DNA of 64,000 nt from Xenorhabdus yunnanensis (GTDB lineage: Bacteria; Pseudomonadota; Gammaproteobacteria; Enterobacterales; Enterobacteriaceae): the NCBI RefSeq assembly GCF_028598805.1, contig NZ_JAQRFI010000023.1, forward strand, positions 1 through 64,000. The letters are read 5' to 3'. The notes beneath the pieces were generated by a model. The model had not been told where the DNA came from and did no database searches. It worked only from the letters and a program-made list of their open reading frames with translations. Position numbers and translations under genes: made by a program. Numbering within the stretch: the stretch's first letter is position 1; each line of letters begins with the position of its first letter. Of the stretch, positions 19,688 through 29,636 are shown piece after piece.

Positions 19688-20701
19688 TTATTTCTTCGTC
19701 GCTTGGTATACTTTGAATTTACCTGTTTGCGCAATGACTTCATGGTTACCGAAGGTATTATCCAGCAGGTCAGGATAAGGTAAGAAAGCGTTTGCGACGA
19801 TCCGCAATTTACCACCGGATTTAAGATAATTTGGTGCCATGCGAATTATATCATCGGCAGCAACCAAGTTAGTTTTCAAGCCATCATGGAATGGTGGATT
19901 AGAAATAATCCAGTTGAATTTTTCATCAATGGCTGAATACACATTACTGGTGACCACATTGCCTTCCAGCTTATTGGCTTTCAGTGTTGCCTTGCTGGAT
20001 GTGATGGCAGCAGCATTGACATCGCTTAGTGTCAGGGACAGATCAGGGTTCTTTTTACCCAATACGGTTGCTAATACCCCAGCACCACAAGCAACATCCA
20101 ACAGGCTGCCAGAGATAGGGGCATCAAAAGTGGAAAGCAACAGACGACTGCCGACATCCAAATCATCTTGGCTGAATACACCGGGCAGCGTATTGACCGT
20201 GACATCTCCCACCTGATAGCTGTTCCACCAATTGTTTTGATCAAACTGAACCTGATTTTTCAATTGACCATAAAACAGACTGCAACGACGTGCTGTATCA
20301 ATTTTGTGGAAAGTAGCAATACCTTCCATTAATTTATCAACACTGCGTACACCACTACGGTTCTCACCCACGATAAAAATATCCGTTCCGGGAGACAGGA
20401 TGGAGAACAGATTGCGTAGTTGGAAACGTGCTTCCTGCTTGCTTTTTGGCCAATAATAAATCAGTGTGTCACATTCTTTGATAAATGTGCTGTCCGCTAA
20501 AAGGCCAAACCAGGCATTATCACCAAGCTGACGGATCAGGGATTGCCAATGGTGATATTGGCTAGTATGCACACGCACACTTGCCGCTTCAATTTCTGTT
20601 GCCAGATTGTCCTGAAGATCACCGGCAAAGAGTAGATGATGAGAGCGGAATTGCTCATAATGACGCAGGATAACTTCGCTGGCCGGGGTTAATACTGACA
20701 T
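19688..20701 (-). CDS. rsmC: 16S rRNA m2G1207 methyltransferase RsmC
   Basis: RsmC methylates G1207 of 16S rRNA at N2 in assembled 30S subunits using SAM. The 337-aa protein has the duplicated methyltransferase layout of the family: a degenerate N-terminal half and a catalytic C-terminal half with the SAM motif [16 protein letters not shown] (near residue 200) and the catalytic NPPFHDG (near residue 266). Length fits E. coli RsmC (343 aa). Gene order rsmC (divergent) holD-rimI is conserved. Confidence 0.95.
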   Translation of the reverse strand: MSVLTPASEVILRHYEQFRSHHLLFAGDLQDNLATEIEAASVRVHTSQYHHWQSLIRQLGDNAWFGLLADSTFIKECDTLIYYWPKSKQEARFQLRNLFSILSPGTDIFIVGENRSGVRSVDKLMEGIATFHKIDTARRCSLFYGQLKNQVQFDQNNWWNSYQVGDVTVNTLPGVFSQDDLDVGSRLLLSTFDAPISGSLLDVACGAGVLATVLGKKNPDLSLTLSDVNAAAITSSKATLKANKLEGNVVTSNVYSAIDEKFNWIISNPPFHDGLKTNLVAADDIIRMAPNYLKSGGKLRIVANAFLPYPDLLDNTFGNHEVIAQTGKFKVYQATKK

Positions 20702-20839
20702 CTATGTATAGCTCCTATAAATCTTTATCCAAGTATAAGTATCAGCGTGCAGAACTGAATGCCATGCTGGTTGGCGTAGAGATAAGCCCTCTGATAATAT
20801 ATTACCTGTTATTTTTTATGGCAGATGGAATAAAACACG

Positions 20840-21250
20840 ATGACGAAGCGTGACAGATTACTCTCCCAACTGGGGATCACCCAATGGGTTTTGCGTAGCC
20901 CAATGACCTTGCAAGGTGAATTATCTGTCCTCATCCCTGATTCAACCCGTCTATTGATCATTAGTTATGATCAAATTGACTTAAGTCATTCATTGTTTGC
21001 TGATATTTTTACAGCCATGGGGATTGATGCCTCATCGGTATATTGCATCACGACAAAAGATGTTGAGCTACTTTCAGAATCAATCCACTGCCCGTGCTGG
21101 CTGTTAGGGGTTGATATTACCTTATCAATACAAGGGATTTCTTTGAGAAGCTCGGCATTAAATGACTTATCTCTTGATGGGAATGCAAAACGCGCTCTTT
21201 GGCAACAAATTTACCATTATGAAGAATATTTCTCTATTAACTCTCGTTGA
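20840..21250 (+). CDS. holD: DNA polymerase III psi subunit HolD
   Basis: HolD links the clamp loader to the chi subunit and so to SSB. The 136-aa protein starts MTKRDRLLSQLGITQWVLR, the conserved gamma/tau-binding N terminus, and is the same length as E. coli HolD. Its 3' end overlaps rimI by 32 bp, as in E. coli, so the two are translated from one mRNA. Confidence 0.93.
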   Translation: MTKRDRLLSQLGITQWVLRSPMTLQGELSVLIPDSTRLLIISYDQIDLSHSLFADIFTAMGIDASSVYCITTKDVELLSESIHCPCWLLGVDITLSIQGISLRSSALNDLSLDGNAKRALWQQIYHYEEYFSINSR

Positions 21251-21668
21251 TCTTCCAGCCGCATTTCAAGTAGAGCAGGCCAGCCATGCGTTTCCGTGGA
21301 GTGAAAAAACCTTTTACTCTAATCAGGGAGAACGTTATATCAACTATAAGATAACGCAGAATAACCAGATTATCGGTTTTGCGATAACACAATATGTCAT
21401 GGATGAAGCCACACTATTTAATATTGCTATTCATCCTGAACATCAATCGTGTGGACATGGCAGGGCATTGCTGATGTATCTCATTAATATATTGCCTGAA
21501 AAACAGATCAACACGCTGTGGCTTGAGGTACGGCGCTCGAATCAATCTGCCATTCGTTTATATGAAGATATAGGCTTCAATGAAGTTTCCATCCGCAAGA
21601 ATTATTACCCGACTGAAACAGGGAAAGAAGATGCCATTATTATGGCATTGCCGTTGTTTGGTGGGTGA
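21219..21668 (+). CDS. rimI: Ribosomal protein S18-alanine N-acetyltransferase RimI
   Basis: RimI acetylates the N-terminal Ala of ribosomal protein S18. The 149-aa GNAT protein starts at ATG 21219 (MKNISLLTLVDLPAAF), which aligns with the E. coli start. The frame is open further upstream inside holD, but that part has no homology. The acetyl-CoA motif HQSCGHGRALL, the HAFPWSEKTF segment and the RKNYYPTETGKEDAI ending are all present. yjjG, which follows rimI in E. coli, is absent before prfC. Confidence 0.95.
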   Translation: MKNISLLTLVDLPAAFQVEQASHAFPWSEKTFYSNQGERYINYKITQNNQIIGFAITQYVMDEATLFNIAIHPEHQSCGHGRALLMYLINILPEKQINTLWLEVRRSNQSAIRLYEDIGFNEVSIRKNYYPTETGKEDAIIMALPLFGG

Positions 21669-21899
21669 AGGATGTTTATGAAAATTGTTGTGAAGTAGTA
21701 TGCAACATTATCAAATTTCAACTGAATGAATTAATGATTGGCTTATGCTCTATCTTGAATATCATTGGTTGTTTATAAGTCCAAGTTCAGCGAAAATAAC
21801 CGCCAATCACGATTAACATGACGGATTGAAAAGTGAAGCGCCAACAAGAGGCGCTTCCAAATGGTATCAATCCGTGCACAGACTAGAAGATACCAATTG

Positions 21900-23489
21900 A
21901 TGTCAAATTCTCCATTTCTGCAAGAAGTCGCGAAACGGCGCACTTTTGCAATAATTTCTCACCCTGATGCGGGTAAAACAACTATTACTGAAAAAGTATT
22001 GCTGTTTGGACAGGCGATCCAGAAAGCGGGGACGGTAAAAGGCCGAGGCTCTAACCAGCACGCTAAATCTGACTGGATGGAAATGGAAAAACAGCGTGGC
22101 ATCTCCATTACCACTTCCGTAATGCAGTTTCCTTATGGTGATTGTCTGGTTAACTTACTGGATACCCCTGGGCATGAAGACTTCTCTGAAGATACCTATC
22201 GTACTTTGACGGCTGTTGACTGCTGTTTGATGGTCATTGATGCTGCGAAAGGGGTTGAAGATCGTACTCGTAAGTTGATGGAGGTTACTCGTCTGCGTGA
22301 TACGCCGATCCTGACATTCATGAACAAGCTCGACCGTGATATTCGTGATCCGATGGAGCTGATGGATGAAGTAGAAAATGAACTGAAAATTGCTTGTAGC
22401 CCGATTACATGGCCAATCGGCTGTGGCAAATCTTTCAAAGGTGTCTATCATCTCTATTTTGATGAAATTTACCTGTATCAGTCTGGTCAAGGGCATACCA
22501 TTCAGGAAGTTCGTGCTATCAAAGGGTTGGATAATCCTGAACTAGATGCGGCAGTGGGTGAAGAGCTGGCGAACCAATTACGTGAAGAGCTGGAACTCGT
22601 CAAAGGGGCCTCCCATGAATTTGATCAGGAAGCTTTTTTGCAGGGCGAACTGACACCTGTCTTTTTCGGCACTGCATTGGGTAACTTTGGTGTTGATCAC
22701 ATGCTGGATGGTCTTGTTAAATGGGCTCCGACTCCAATGCCTCGTCAGACTGATGCGCGTGAAGTGATTTCCAGTGAAGAGAAATTCACAGGCTTTGTTT
22801 TCAAAATTCAGGCCAATATGGACCCGAAACACCGTGACCGCGTAGCATTTTTGCGGGTTGTTTCCGGTAAATATGAAAAGGGTATGAAACTGCGCCAAGT
22901 CCGCATTAAGAAAGATGTCGTCATTTCTGATGCACTGACTTTTATGGCGGGAGATCGTTCTCATGTTGAGCACGCTTACCCAGGGGATATTATCGGCCTG
23001 CACAATCATGGCACCATTCAGATTGGGGATACTTTTACCCAAGGTGAAGAGCTGAAGTTTACTGGTATTCCTAACTTCGCACCTGAATTATTCCGCCGTA
23101 TTCGTCTGCGTGATCCGTTGAAACAAAAGCAATTGCTGAAAGGTCTGGTGCAATTGTCAGAAGAAGGTGCTGTACAGGTATTCCGCCCTCTTTCCAATAA
23201 CGATCTGATCGTAGGGGCAGTAGGTGTACTCCAGTTTGATGTTGTTGTCGCTCGTTTGAAAAGTGAATACAACGTTGAAGCGCTGTATGAGCCAGTTAAC
23301 GTTTCCACGGCCCGCTGGGTAGAGTGCAGCGATGCGAAGAAACTGGAAGAGTTCAAGCGTAAAAATGAGCAGAACTTGGCTTTTGATGGTGGTGATAACT
23401 TAACTTACATTGCGCCAACAATGGTCAATTTAAACTTGACCAGTGAACGCTATCCTGATGTTGCTTTCCGTAAGACACGGGAACACTGA
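21900..23489 (+). CDS. prfC: Peptide chain release factor 3
   Basis: RF3 is a GTPase that recycles RF1 and RF2 from the ribosome after termination. The 529-aa protein matches the E. coli length when started at ATG 21900 ([16 protein letters not shown]); thirteen further upstream codons are open but not homologous. GTPase motifs are G1 HPDAGKTT, G3 DTPGHEDF and G4 NKLD, followed by domains II and III. Monocistronic, with a strong terminator after the stop. Confidence 0.97.
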   Translation: MSNSPFLQEVAKRRTFAIISHPDAGKTTITEKVLLFGQAIQKAGTVKGRGSNQHAKSDWMEMEKQRGISITTSVMQFPYGDCLVNLLDTPGHEDFSEDTYRTLTAVDCCLMVIDAAKGVEDRTRKLMEVTRLRDTPILTFMNKLDRDIRDPMELMDEVENELKIACSPITWPIGCGKSFKGVYHLYFDEIYLYQSGQGHTIQEVRAIKGLDNPELDAAVGEELANQLREELELVKGASHEFDQEAFLQGELTPVFFGTALGNFGVDHMLDGLVKWAPTPMPRQTDAREVISSEEKFTGFVFKIQANMDPKHRDRVAFLRVVSGKYEKGMKLRQVRIKKDVVISDALTFMAGDRSHVEHAYPGDIIGLHNHGTIQIGDTFTQGEELKFTGIPNFAPELFRRIRLRDPLKQKQLLKGLVQLSEEGAVQVFRPLSNNDLIVGAVGVLQFDVVVARLKSEYNVEALYEPVNVSTARWVECSDAKKLEEFKRKNEQNLAFDGGDNLTYIAPTMVNLNLTSERYPDVAFRKTREH

Positions 23490-23532
23490 TATTCTTTTCA
23501 GGGCCAACAATCCTGTTGGTTCAGATCGCTGA

Positions 23533-23568
23533 CAAACCCCGTTTAAAATAATAACGGGGTTTGTTTTT
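23533..23568 (+). terminator. Terminator of prfC
   Basis: An 11-bp perfect stem, CAAACCCCGTT with AACGGGGTTTG, and a 9-nt loop are followed by TTTTT. Confidence 0.92.
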
Positions 23569-23907
23569 CACCATGAAAAATGTTGTGATTATTTTCCCCA
23601 ATTTGGCCAATCAGATCGTTTACCAAACCCTCAATTTGTACTCCTGCTGCCTTGAACACTACTCAACTCAAACAACACCTCATCAGTAGACCATACCAAT
23701 GATTCTGTTAGTTATTGTTTTACTTATTATTTTATTCTGACTTTATATTAATTTTAAGAATAATATCCTTGTTTAGTAAGTGTTGATGTTGCTTTCTGTA
23801 ATATAAGTCGGTCTCAGCTGTCTAATTGATATACTGGCATACTGTGATTGTCTAAATAATGTACTCTTTATTGAAGGTATTATCTCATGTTAAGTAAAGG
23901 TGGTAGT
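23569..23907. other. AT-rich intergenic region upstream of osmY
   Basis: About 340 bp of AT-rich spacer between the prfC terminator and the osmY-like gene. It must hold the osmY promoter, but no element is clear enough to mark. No gene-like open frame or repeat was seen. Confidence 0.5.
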
Positions 23908-24315
23908 ATGAATAAGTCTCGAATTGCACACTCACTAGTGGCTGTCGTTTTAGGCTCAGTACTGGTCAGTAGTAGTGCTTTTGCAAATAATCTCTTTTCA
24001 GGAAATACACAATCATCGCAAGGAACGGCGAAGAAAATTGATAAACCGCTAAATAACTCAGGGGCAAAAGTTACTAGTCCTGTGCAGAATGCAGGTAACT
24101 CTTTTAACGACACTAAGATTACTACCGCAGTAAAAGATAAATTGCGTCTACAAAAGAATATAAACATTAGTGACATTTTAGTGAAAACAGAAAAAGGCAT
24201 TGTTTATATTGCAGGCTTTGTTAAAAGCCAACCTCAGAAAACTAGAGTAGTTGCTCTGGTTAAGAGTGTAAAAGGCGTTAAGTCTGTGCGGTACGCTCTG
24301 GTAGTTAAAAAATAA
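23908..24315 (+). CDS. osmY: OsmY-like periplasmic BON-domain protein
   Basis: OsmY is a periplasmic protein induced by osmotic stress and stationary phase. The product starts at ATG 23908 (AAGGTGG upstream; an in-frame ATG at 23887 is also possible). It has a signal peptide ending SSAFA, a linker rich in Ser, Asn and Lys, and a single BON domain (TKITTAVKDKLRLQKN ... GIVYIAGFV ... VKGVKSVRYALV). E. coli OsmY has two BON domains in 201 aa, while this protein has 135 aa. Assignment as OsmY rests on synteny (prfC-osmY-yjjU-yjjV) as well as sequence. Confidence 0.82.
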   Translation: MNKSRIAHSLVAVVLGSVLVSSSAFANNLFSGNTQSSQGTAKKIDKPLNNSGAKVTSPVQNAGNSFNDTKITTAVKDKLRLQKNINISDILVKTEKGIVYIAGFVKSQPQKTRVVALVKSVKGVKSVRYALVVKK

Positions 24316-24330
24316 CTGGCATCATTAAAA

Positions 24331-24358
24331 GGGTGGCTAGTAATAAGCCACTCTTTTT
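24331..24358 (+). terminator. Terminator of osmY-like gene
   Basis: The GGTGGCT/AGCCACT stem with a 7-nt loop is followed by CTTTTT, 15 bp after the stop codon. Confidence 0.88.
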
Positions 24359-24428
24359 ACCTCTTTCTCCCTCAATAAAATCCTGCTCAATTAGTAGATT
24401 ATCTAATAGAGAATGCTATTCGTCGTTG

Positions 24429-24473
24429 TATTCCTTTCCGCCACTTTGCAACTTGAAATCTATTGAGTGTATC
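24429..24473. repeat. Truncated ERIC-type repeat
   Basis: TATTCCTTTCCGCC followed by TTTGCAACTTGAAATCTATTG preserves the two outer arms of an ERIC element with the central palindrome deleted. Confidence 0.6.
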
Positions 24474-24598
24474 AGCATTCTATTTTTTTATGATGTAACG
24501 GAAGTTTTACAAATAAGTTGTTTGAATAACAATATACTGATAGATATTCAGCGTGTGGGTTAGTCTTGATGCTGTCGTTGACTTTTAGAGGAGGAAGT

Positions 24599-25726
24599 GT
24601 GGGAAAGCATATTCCAATAACGTTGGGTAATATAGAACCCTTAGCTTATAAGTCACAGATAAAGCCAGGAAAAATTGCGCTTGTTTGTGAAGGAGGTGGT
24701 CAAAGGGGGATTTTTACCGCTGGCGTTTTGGATGAATTCCTCCGTCTTGGTTTTAATCCGTTTGAGTTGTTCCTTGGGACATCGGCGGGAGCTCAGAACC
24801 TTTCTGCCTATATTTGTGGTCAGCGTGGTTATGCACGTAAAGTGATCAGCCGTTATACAACAGATTCAACCTTCTTTAATCCATTCCGTTTTGTTCGCGG
24901 TGGGCATTTAATCGATCTGGATTGGTATATTGATACTATATCTGAGCAGTTGCCACTCAATATTCCGGTTGCAATGAGTCAGTTTGATGCTGGGCGTGAA
25001 TTCTATATGTGCGCTTGCCGCGCTGATAATTTTGAGCCGGATTATCTGCATCCTAATGAGCGAAATTGGATGGATATTGTCAAAGCCTCGAGCGCCATTC
25101 CGGGATTTTATCGTAATGGTGTTACTCTTAGTGATGTGGTTTATCAAGATGGTGGCATTTGTGATGCGATTCCAGTGCAAGAAGCTTATCGCCGCGGAGC
25201 GGATACTATCGTCGTAATTCGGACAGTTCCTTCACAACTTTATTATACGCCTCAGTGGTTCAAGCGCATGGAGCGCTGGTTAGAGGTTAGTAGCCTGCAG
25301 AAAATGGTCAAGATGATCAACCTTCATGCACAGAGTTATCGCCAAACACAGAAATTTATCGAAAATCCACCGGATGGTGTACAAATCTTCGAAATCTATC
25401 CACCAGCACCATTGGCTACAATGGCATTAGGAAGTAGGCTCAGTGCACTAAATCAGGATTATCATTTGGGACGGCGTTGTGGACGATATTTTATGGCAAC
25501 GATTGGGCATACTTTTGTTGAAGGAAAATTTGGATATGCAGAACGTAAGAGTTATGGGGTATGCCGTACGAGATTAAATTCTGATGGTATTAATCATAAT
25601 CATTTTCGGAGAAATCATTTCCTGAACAGTGTCAATCATTGCCCGATAGTGGAACCTCCAGCATCTGATGTGATGGAAAATGTGCAAACGACAGAGATGA
25701 GCATGATGGATAACTTGGACAAATAG
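24599..25726 (+). CDS. yjjU: Patatin-like phospholipase family protein YjjU
   Basis: This predicted serine hydrolase of the patatin/RssA type has 375 aa. It has the oxyanion motif EGGGQRGIFTAG, the nucleophile motif GTSAG (near residue 70) and the catalytic Asp in the DGGICDAIP segment. GTG at 24599 is taken as the start because GAGGAGGA lies 5 nt upstream and the product then begins like E. coli YjjU (GKHIPITLGNIEPL). The TAG stop is followed at once by the ATG of yjjV, so the genes are translationally coupled. Substrate unknown. Confidence 0.9.
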   Translation: MGKHIPITLGNIEPLAYKSQIKPGKIALVCEGGGQRGIFTAGVLDEFLRLGFNPFELFLGTSAGAQNLSAYICGQRGYARKVISRYTTDSTFFNPFRFVRGGHLIDLDWYIDTISEQLPLNIPVAMSQFDAGREFYMCACRADNFEPDYLHPNERNWMDIVKASSAIPGFYRNGVTLSDVVYQDGGICDAIPVQEAYRRGADTIVVIRTVPSQLYYTPQWFKRMERWLEVSSLQKMVKMINLHAQSYRQTQKFIENPPDGVQIFEIYPPAPLATMALGSRLSALNQDYHLGRRCGRYFMATIGHTFVEGKFGYAERKSYGVCRTRLNSDGINHNHFRRNHFLNSVNHCPIVEPPASDVMENVQTTEMSMMDNLDK

Positions 25727-26497
25727 ATGTTTATTGATACACATTGTCATTTTGATTTTTTCCCTTTTGCGGGGGATGAAATAGAGAGCCTGAACCAAGC
25801 CAGACAAATGGGTGTGGGAAAAATTATCGTTCCCACGATAAGTCAAATGAACTTCCAGAGAGTTGCGGCGTTGGCTGATGATTATCCCCCAATCTATGCT
25901 GCATTTGGTTTACATCCACTCTATGTTGCTGAACATCAGGCGGTTCACCTGGATGAGTTGGATCAGAAGCTACAGGAAAAAGGTGCTAAATGTGTAGCAG
26001 TAGGTGAAATTGGCCTTGACCTTTATATGCCTGAGCCGCAGTTTGAAAAGCAGAAAAATATGTTAGAAGCGCAGCTAAAACTCGCTAAACAACATGACTT
26101 ACCCGTAATACTTCATTCCAGAAAAAGCCATGATCAATTGGCTGCAATCTTGAGAAAGCACAAGTTACCACGAACAGGGGTTGTTCATGGTTTTTCAGGT
26201 AGTTTGTCCCAAGCCCAAGCCTTTATTCGCCTGGGGTTTTACATTGGTGTTGGGGGAACAATTACCTACGATAGGGCACAAAAAACACGTAACACCATTT
26301 CACAATTGCCTTTGTCATCTTTGGTATTGGAAACAGATGCACCTGATATGCCATTGTCGGGGTTGCAGGGGCAGCCAAATCGACCAGAAAGAGTTGCACA
26401 GATTTTCTCAGTATTGTGTGAGTTGCGCCAAGAACCGTCAGATGAAATTGCCCAGCAAATTTATCAAAATAGTGTGACGCTATTCGCAATTGAGTGA
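25727..26497 (+). CDS. yjjV: TatD-family metal-dependent hydrolase YjjV
   Basis: This predicted metal-dependent nuclease/hydrolase has a TIM barrel and 256 aa. Metal ligands are visible as DTHCHFD at residues 4-10, GEIGLD near residue 95, the HSR segment near residue 130, the VVHGFSG segment and the final TDAPD motif. It starts immediately after the yjjU stop codon with no spacer. Family members TatD and YcfH have DNase activity; the activity of this paralogue is not shown by sequence. Confidence 0.92.
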   Translation: MFIDTHCHFDFFPFAGDEIESLNQARQMGVGKIIVPTISQMNFQRVAALADDYPPIYAAFGLHPLYVAEHQAVHLDELDQKLQEKGAKCVAVGEIGLDLYMPEPQFEKQKNMLEAQLKLAKQHDLPVILHSRKSHDQLAAILRKHKLPRTGVVHGFSGSLSQAQAFIRLGFYIGVGGTITYDRAQKTRNTISQLPLSSLVLETDAPDMPLSGLQGQPNRPERVAQIFSVLCELRQEPSDEIAQQIYQNSVTLFAIE

Positions 26498-26739
26498 TTT
26501 ATATTTAGGCAATTTATATGAGTTGATTCAAATTGCAACGCAGAAGCAATGTAATGAATCTTCAGGAACATAACTGACTATAAACCGGATGAGATAATAT
26601 AACCGCAAAGCAGCAACTTAAAAGGTGAAAGGTACAGTAAACATTAATAACGCTTAACTTACATTCCTTGCCTATTTATCCTATTTTTTACCTTTTTCCC
26701 TATTAAATTATCTAATCCCACCGAAACTAAGTGGCTTTG

Positions 26740-26833
26740 TGTGATGCGGATCTCATTTTGCATTTTTATATTACTTTTTGTTGTATTAATTTGTGATGTT
26801 AGTTGCTTGTTCCTTTTTAGTGCTAGGTATAAT
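26740..26833 (+). promoter_or_regulatory. nupC promoter with two CRP-like sites and CytR-type octamer
   Basis: An extended -10 (GGTATAATCGG, TATAAT at 26828-26833) is preceded by a CRP half-site TGTGA (26792-26796, site centre about 41 bp from the expected start) and by TGTGATGCGGATCTCA (26740-26755). The centres are 52 bp apart. GTTGTATT (26780-26787) between them differs by one base from the CytR octamer GTTGCATT. The layout copies that of CRP/CytR promoters in E. coli. The rest of the 26498-26916 gap is AT-rich with nothing else recognisable. Confidence 0.65.
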
Positions 26834-26916
26834 CGGCTCACACAATGTCAGTAGGAACATATAAAACAACTGACATATTTTTTTTATTATTCATTCAGTG
26901 AACAGGGATTCTTCCA

Positions 26917-28194
26917 ATGCAACTCCTTATGAGTCTGATAGGGATAGTAGTACTGATTTTTATCGCAGTGCTCTTCTCCAGTAACTACCGAGCCATTAAA
27001 ATCCGTACTGTCCTGGGCGCCTTTTTGATTCAGGTTGCTATTGGGGCATTTGTACTTTATGTACCAGCCGGCAAAGACATTCTGGGAGGAATGTCAAGAG
27101 GCGTTTCCAACGTGATTGGATATGGTCAAAAAGGAACAGATTTTATTTTTGGCGGACTGGTTTCCGACAAAATGTTTGAATTGTTCGGCGGTGGTGGCTT
27201 TGTTTTTGCTCTGCGCGTTCTGCCAGTGATTGTTTTCTTCTCATCACTCATTGCAGTGTTGTATTACATAGGCGTTATGCAGCTCATCATCAAAATACTG
27301 GGTGGTGGATTGCAGAAAATACTGGGAACATCACGGACTGAATCTCTGTCTGCGACTGCGAATATTTTCGTGGGTCAAACTGAAGCTCCTCTGGTTGTGC
27401 GTCCTTATATTGCGACCATGACCCAATCTGAGTTGTTTGCGGTTATGTGTGGTGGTCTGGCTTCCGTTGCGGGTTCAGTATTGGCGGGTTATGCATCGAT
27501 GGGTGTTCCGTTGGAGTACCTGATCGCGGCTTCATTCATGGCAGCACCAGGTGGTTTGCTGTTTGCGAAACTGCTAGTGCCGGAAACAGAAAAAACTCAC
27601 GATACTGCTGATGCAATGTCATTGATTGCAGCGGAAGATCGTCCTGCAAATATCATTGATGCGGCTGCATCGGGTGCCGCATCCGGTATGCAACTGGCTC
27701 TGAACGTTGGTGCAATGCTGTTGGCATTCACCGCATTGATTGCTTTGCTCAATGGTATCTTAGGTGGTATCGGTGGCTGGTTCGATTACCCTCAATTATC
27801 TATGGAACTGGTTTTGGGCTGGGTTTTTGCACCAATTGCCTACCTGATCGGCGTTCCATGGCATGAAGCCACAATCGCAGGTTCTTTCATCGGCCAGAAA
27901 ATCGTCGTTAATGAATTTGTGGCGTTCATGAACTTTGGTGAATACCTGAAAGCTGACGATATGGTTAAGGCTGCGGGTCTGCAAGTGCTTTCCGATCATA
28001 CCAAAGCAATTATCGCCTTTGCTTTGTGTGGCTTCGCTAACTTGTCTTCTGTTGCGATCCTTCTGGGCGGCTTGGGTGGTATGGCACCAAACCGTCGCGG
28101 AGATATTGCCCGTTTCGGCTTGAAAGCTGTATTGGCAGGGTCACTCTCTAACTTGATGAGTGCAACAATTGCAGGATTCTTCCTCGCATTGTAA
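26917..28194 (+). CDS. nupC: Concentrative nucleoside transporter NupC
   Basis: This CNT-family carrier couples nucleoside uptake to a cation gradient at the inner membrane. The 425-aa protein has the signature segments [12 protein letters not shown] and NEFVA(F)MNFGEY, which form the nucleoside and sodium sites, and the final [11 protein letters not shown] helix. It is closer to the Vibrio CNT (vcCNT) and NupX branch than to the 400-aa E. coli NupC; the glycine-rich [14 protein letters not shown] segment supports this. It lies directly upstream of deoCABD, so uptake and breakdown of nucleosides are linked. Confidence 0.92.
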   Translation: MQLLMSLIGIVVLIFIAVLFSSNYRAIKIRTVLGAFLIQVAIGAFVLYVPAGKDILGGMSRGVSNVIGYGQKGTDFIFGGLVSDKMFELFGGGGFVFALRVLPVIVFFSSLIAVLYYIGVMQLIIKILGGGLQKILGTSRTESLSATANIFVGQTEAPLVVRPYIATMTQSELFAVMCGGLASVAGSVLAGYASMGVPLEYLIAASFMAAPGGLLFAKLLVPETEKTHDTADAMSLIAAEDRPANIIDAAASGAASGMQLALNVGAMLLAFTALIALLNGILGGIGGWFDYPQLSMELVLGWVFAPIAYLIGVPWHEATIAGSFIGQKIVVNEFVAFMNFGEYLKADDMVKAAGLQVLSDHTKAIIAFALCGFANLSSVAILLGGLGGMAPNRRGDIARFGLKAVLAGSLSNLMSATIAGFFLAL

Positions 28195-28223
28195 GACGCA
28201 GAGAACGTATATCAAATTGAATG

Positions 28224-28255
28224 CAGGTGAGATTTCTCACCTGTTTTTGTTTTTC
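28224..28255 (+). terminator. Terminator of nupC
   Basis: The 8-bp stem CAGGTGAG/CTCACCTG with an ATTT loop is followed by TTTTTGTTTTT. Confidence 0.92.
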
Positions 28256-28269
28256 CTGAAAATATTTAA

Positions 28270-28367
28270 TGTGATTTAATTCACAATAAAATGTTTGTTG
28301 TTGCAAGAGTCATGTGATTAGTGTGATTTTAAGCACGAATTATTGTTCATTTACATGTTCAAATAAT
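28270..28367 (+). promoter_or_regulatory. deo operon promoter (deoP2-like) with two CRP sites
   Basis: A perfect CRP site TGTGATTTAATTCACA (28270-28285) lies 52 bp upstream of a weaker one, TGTGATTTTAAGCACG (28322-28337), with GTTGCAAG between them as a possible CytR contact. A -10-like AATAAT (28362-28367) follows at the expected distance. E. coli deoP2 has the same two-CRP plus CytR plan. No DeoR palindrome was recognised. The remaining 385 bp to deoC are AT-rich and hold only a tandem repeat (28582-28646). Confidence 0.7.
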
Positions 28368-28581
28368 GATGTGCAGACACCTAATGGCGATGGTTGATCC
28401 CCATAACATCAGGCAATATGAAATATAAAGAAAGCTAAGTATAGTAAAGATATAGTGCAGAAAAAATGCGCAAACAGAGACAAATAGCGCAGAAAAACAG
28501 CGCGGAGAGAGGGAACTCTGTTGTTGCAGGGGCATATTGCCATAGCAACATCTTCAAGGAACCAAGTCCGCTCGCCAACAA

Positions 28582-28646
28582 ACGAACTTATTGTTAAAAA
28601 CGAACTTGTTGTTAAAAAAGTAATAGTTAAAAAGTAATGGTTAAAA
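28582..28646. repeat. Imperfect tandem repeat upstream of deoC
   Basis: ACGAACTTATTGTTAAAA (28582-28599) and ACGAACTTGTTGTTAAAA (28600-28617) are two 18-bp copies with one mismatch, followed by two shorter derivatives (AAGTAATAGTTAAAA, AGTAATGGTTAAAA). Confidence 0.8.
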
Positions 28647-28753
28647 AACAATTGCCATAAATAATCGTTAAAACTAATCGTTCGTTCAAAATAATCGTAC
28701 AAAAGAATGTGTGAACTGGTTCAGTCACGATAATAATACCGTTGGAGAGTTCT

Positions 28754-29533
28754 ATGACCGATTTAACCGCCGCCGCTCAGCATGCGCTGAGTTTGATGGA
28801 TTTAACTACACTTAATGATGATGATACAGATGAGAAAGTGACAGCACTTTGTCGTCAGGCGAACAGTCCCGCCGGACATACGGCAGCTATCTGTATCTAC
28901 CCACGTTTTATTCCTTTGGCACGTAAGATATTGCGTGAACAAGGAACTCCCGATATTCGCATTGCTACAGTGACCAACTTTCCACACGGTAACGATGATA
29001 TCGACATTGCACTGGCTGAAACCCGTGCTGCCATCGCTTATGGTGCAGATGAAGTGGATGTTGTTTTCCCTTACCGTGCATTGATGGCAGGTGATGAACA
29101 GATTGGCTTTGATTTAGTAAAAGCCTGCAAAATGGCCTGTGCTGAATCAGGCGTATGGCTAAAAGTCATTATTGAAACAGGTGAATTGAAAGATACAGTT
29201 TTGATTCGCAAAGCGTCTGAAATTTCAATTAAGGCTGGTGCTGATTTCATCAAAACCTCAACCGGTAAAGTTCCCGTGAACGCGACACTAGAAAGTGCCG
29301 AAATTATGCTGAGCGTAATCCGTGATATGGGCGCAGGCGATAGCGTTGGTTTTAAACCAGCAGGTGGCGTGCGTACTGCGGAAGAAGCGGCACAGTATTT
29401 GGCGCTGGCGGAACATATCTTGGGAGACAAATGGATTGATTCCCGTCATTTCCGTTTTGGTGCATCCAGTTTATTGGGCAGTTTACTGACTACACTTGGA
29501 TATCAGGGCCAAAAGCAGAGCAATGGTTATTGA
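28754..29533 (+). CDS. deoC: Deoxyribose-phosphate aldolase
   Basis: DeoC cleaves 2-deoxyribose-5-phosphate to glyceraldehyde-3-phosphate and acetaldehyde. The 259-aa class I aldolase has the Schiff-base lysine in FIKTSTGK, the second catalytic Lys in FKPAGGVRT, and the conserved [12 protein letters not shown] 28754 is the start (GGAGAG lies 7 nt upstream, MTDLTAAAQ aligns with E. coli). It is first of the deoCABD operon. Confidence 0.98.
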   Translation: MTDLTAAAQHALSLMDLTTLNDDDTDEKVTALCRQANSPAGHTAAICIYPRFIPLARKILREQGTPDIRIATVTNFPHGNDDIDIALAETRAAIAYGADEVDVVFPYRALMAGDEQIGFDLVKACKMACAESGVWLKVIIETGELKDTVLIRKASEISIKAGADFIKTSTGKVPVNATLESAEIMLSVIRDMGAGDSVGFKPAGGVRTAEEAAQYLALAEHILGDKWIDSRHFRFGASSLLGSLLTTLGYQGQKQSNGY

Positions 29534-29557
29534 GATCAGCAGTAGTTATTGAGATCA
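29526..29557. repeat. 13-bp direct repeat at the deoC stop
   Basis: GTTATTGAGATCA occurs twice with a 19-bp period. The first copy includes the last deoC codon (TAT, Tyr) and the TGA stop codon, so the duplication copied the gene end. Confidence 0.8.
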
Positions 29558-29636
29558 ATCGTAATTAATTGAATGCACGCTAAAATAGTGTGTATTACTG
29601 CCATTCTTTTCAGATAATAATGATTGGGAGGTAGCT

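Noticed and set aside
21162..21218. Longer start for rimI inside holD
   Set aside because: The extra 19 residues are read from holD in another frame and do not align with RimI; ATG 21219 gives the family length.
21861..21899. Longer start for prfC
   Set aside because: The extra 13 residues have no homology; ATG 21900 gives exactly the 529 aa of E. coli RF3.
26659..26841. 60-codon frame on the minus strand upstream of nupC
   Set aside because: It overlaps the CRP/promoter region of nupC, is rich in Lys, Asn and Ile as expected from AT-rich DNA, and has no ribosome site.
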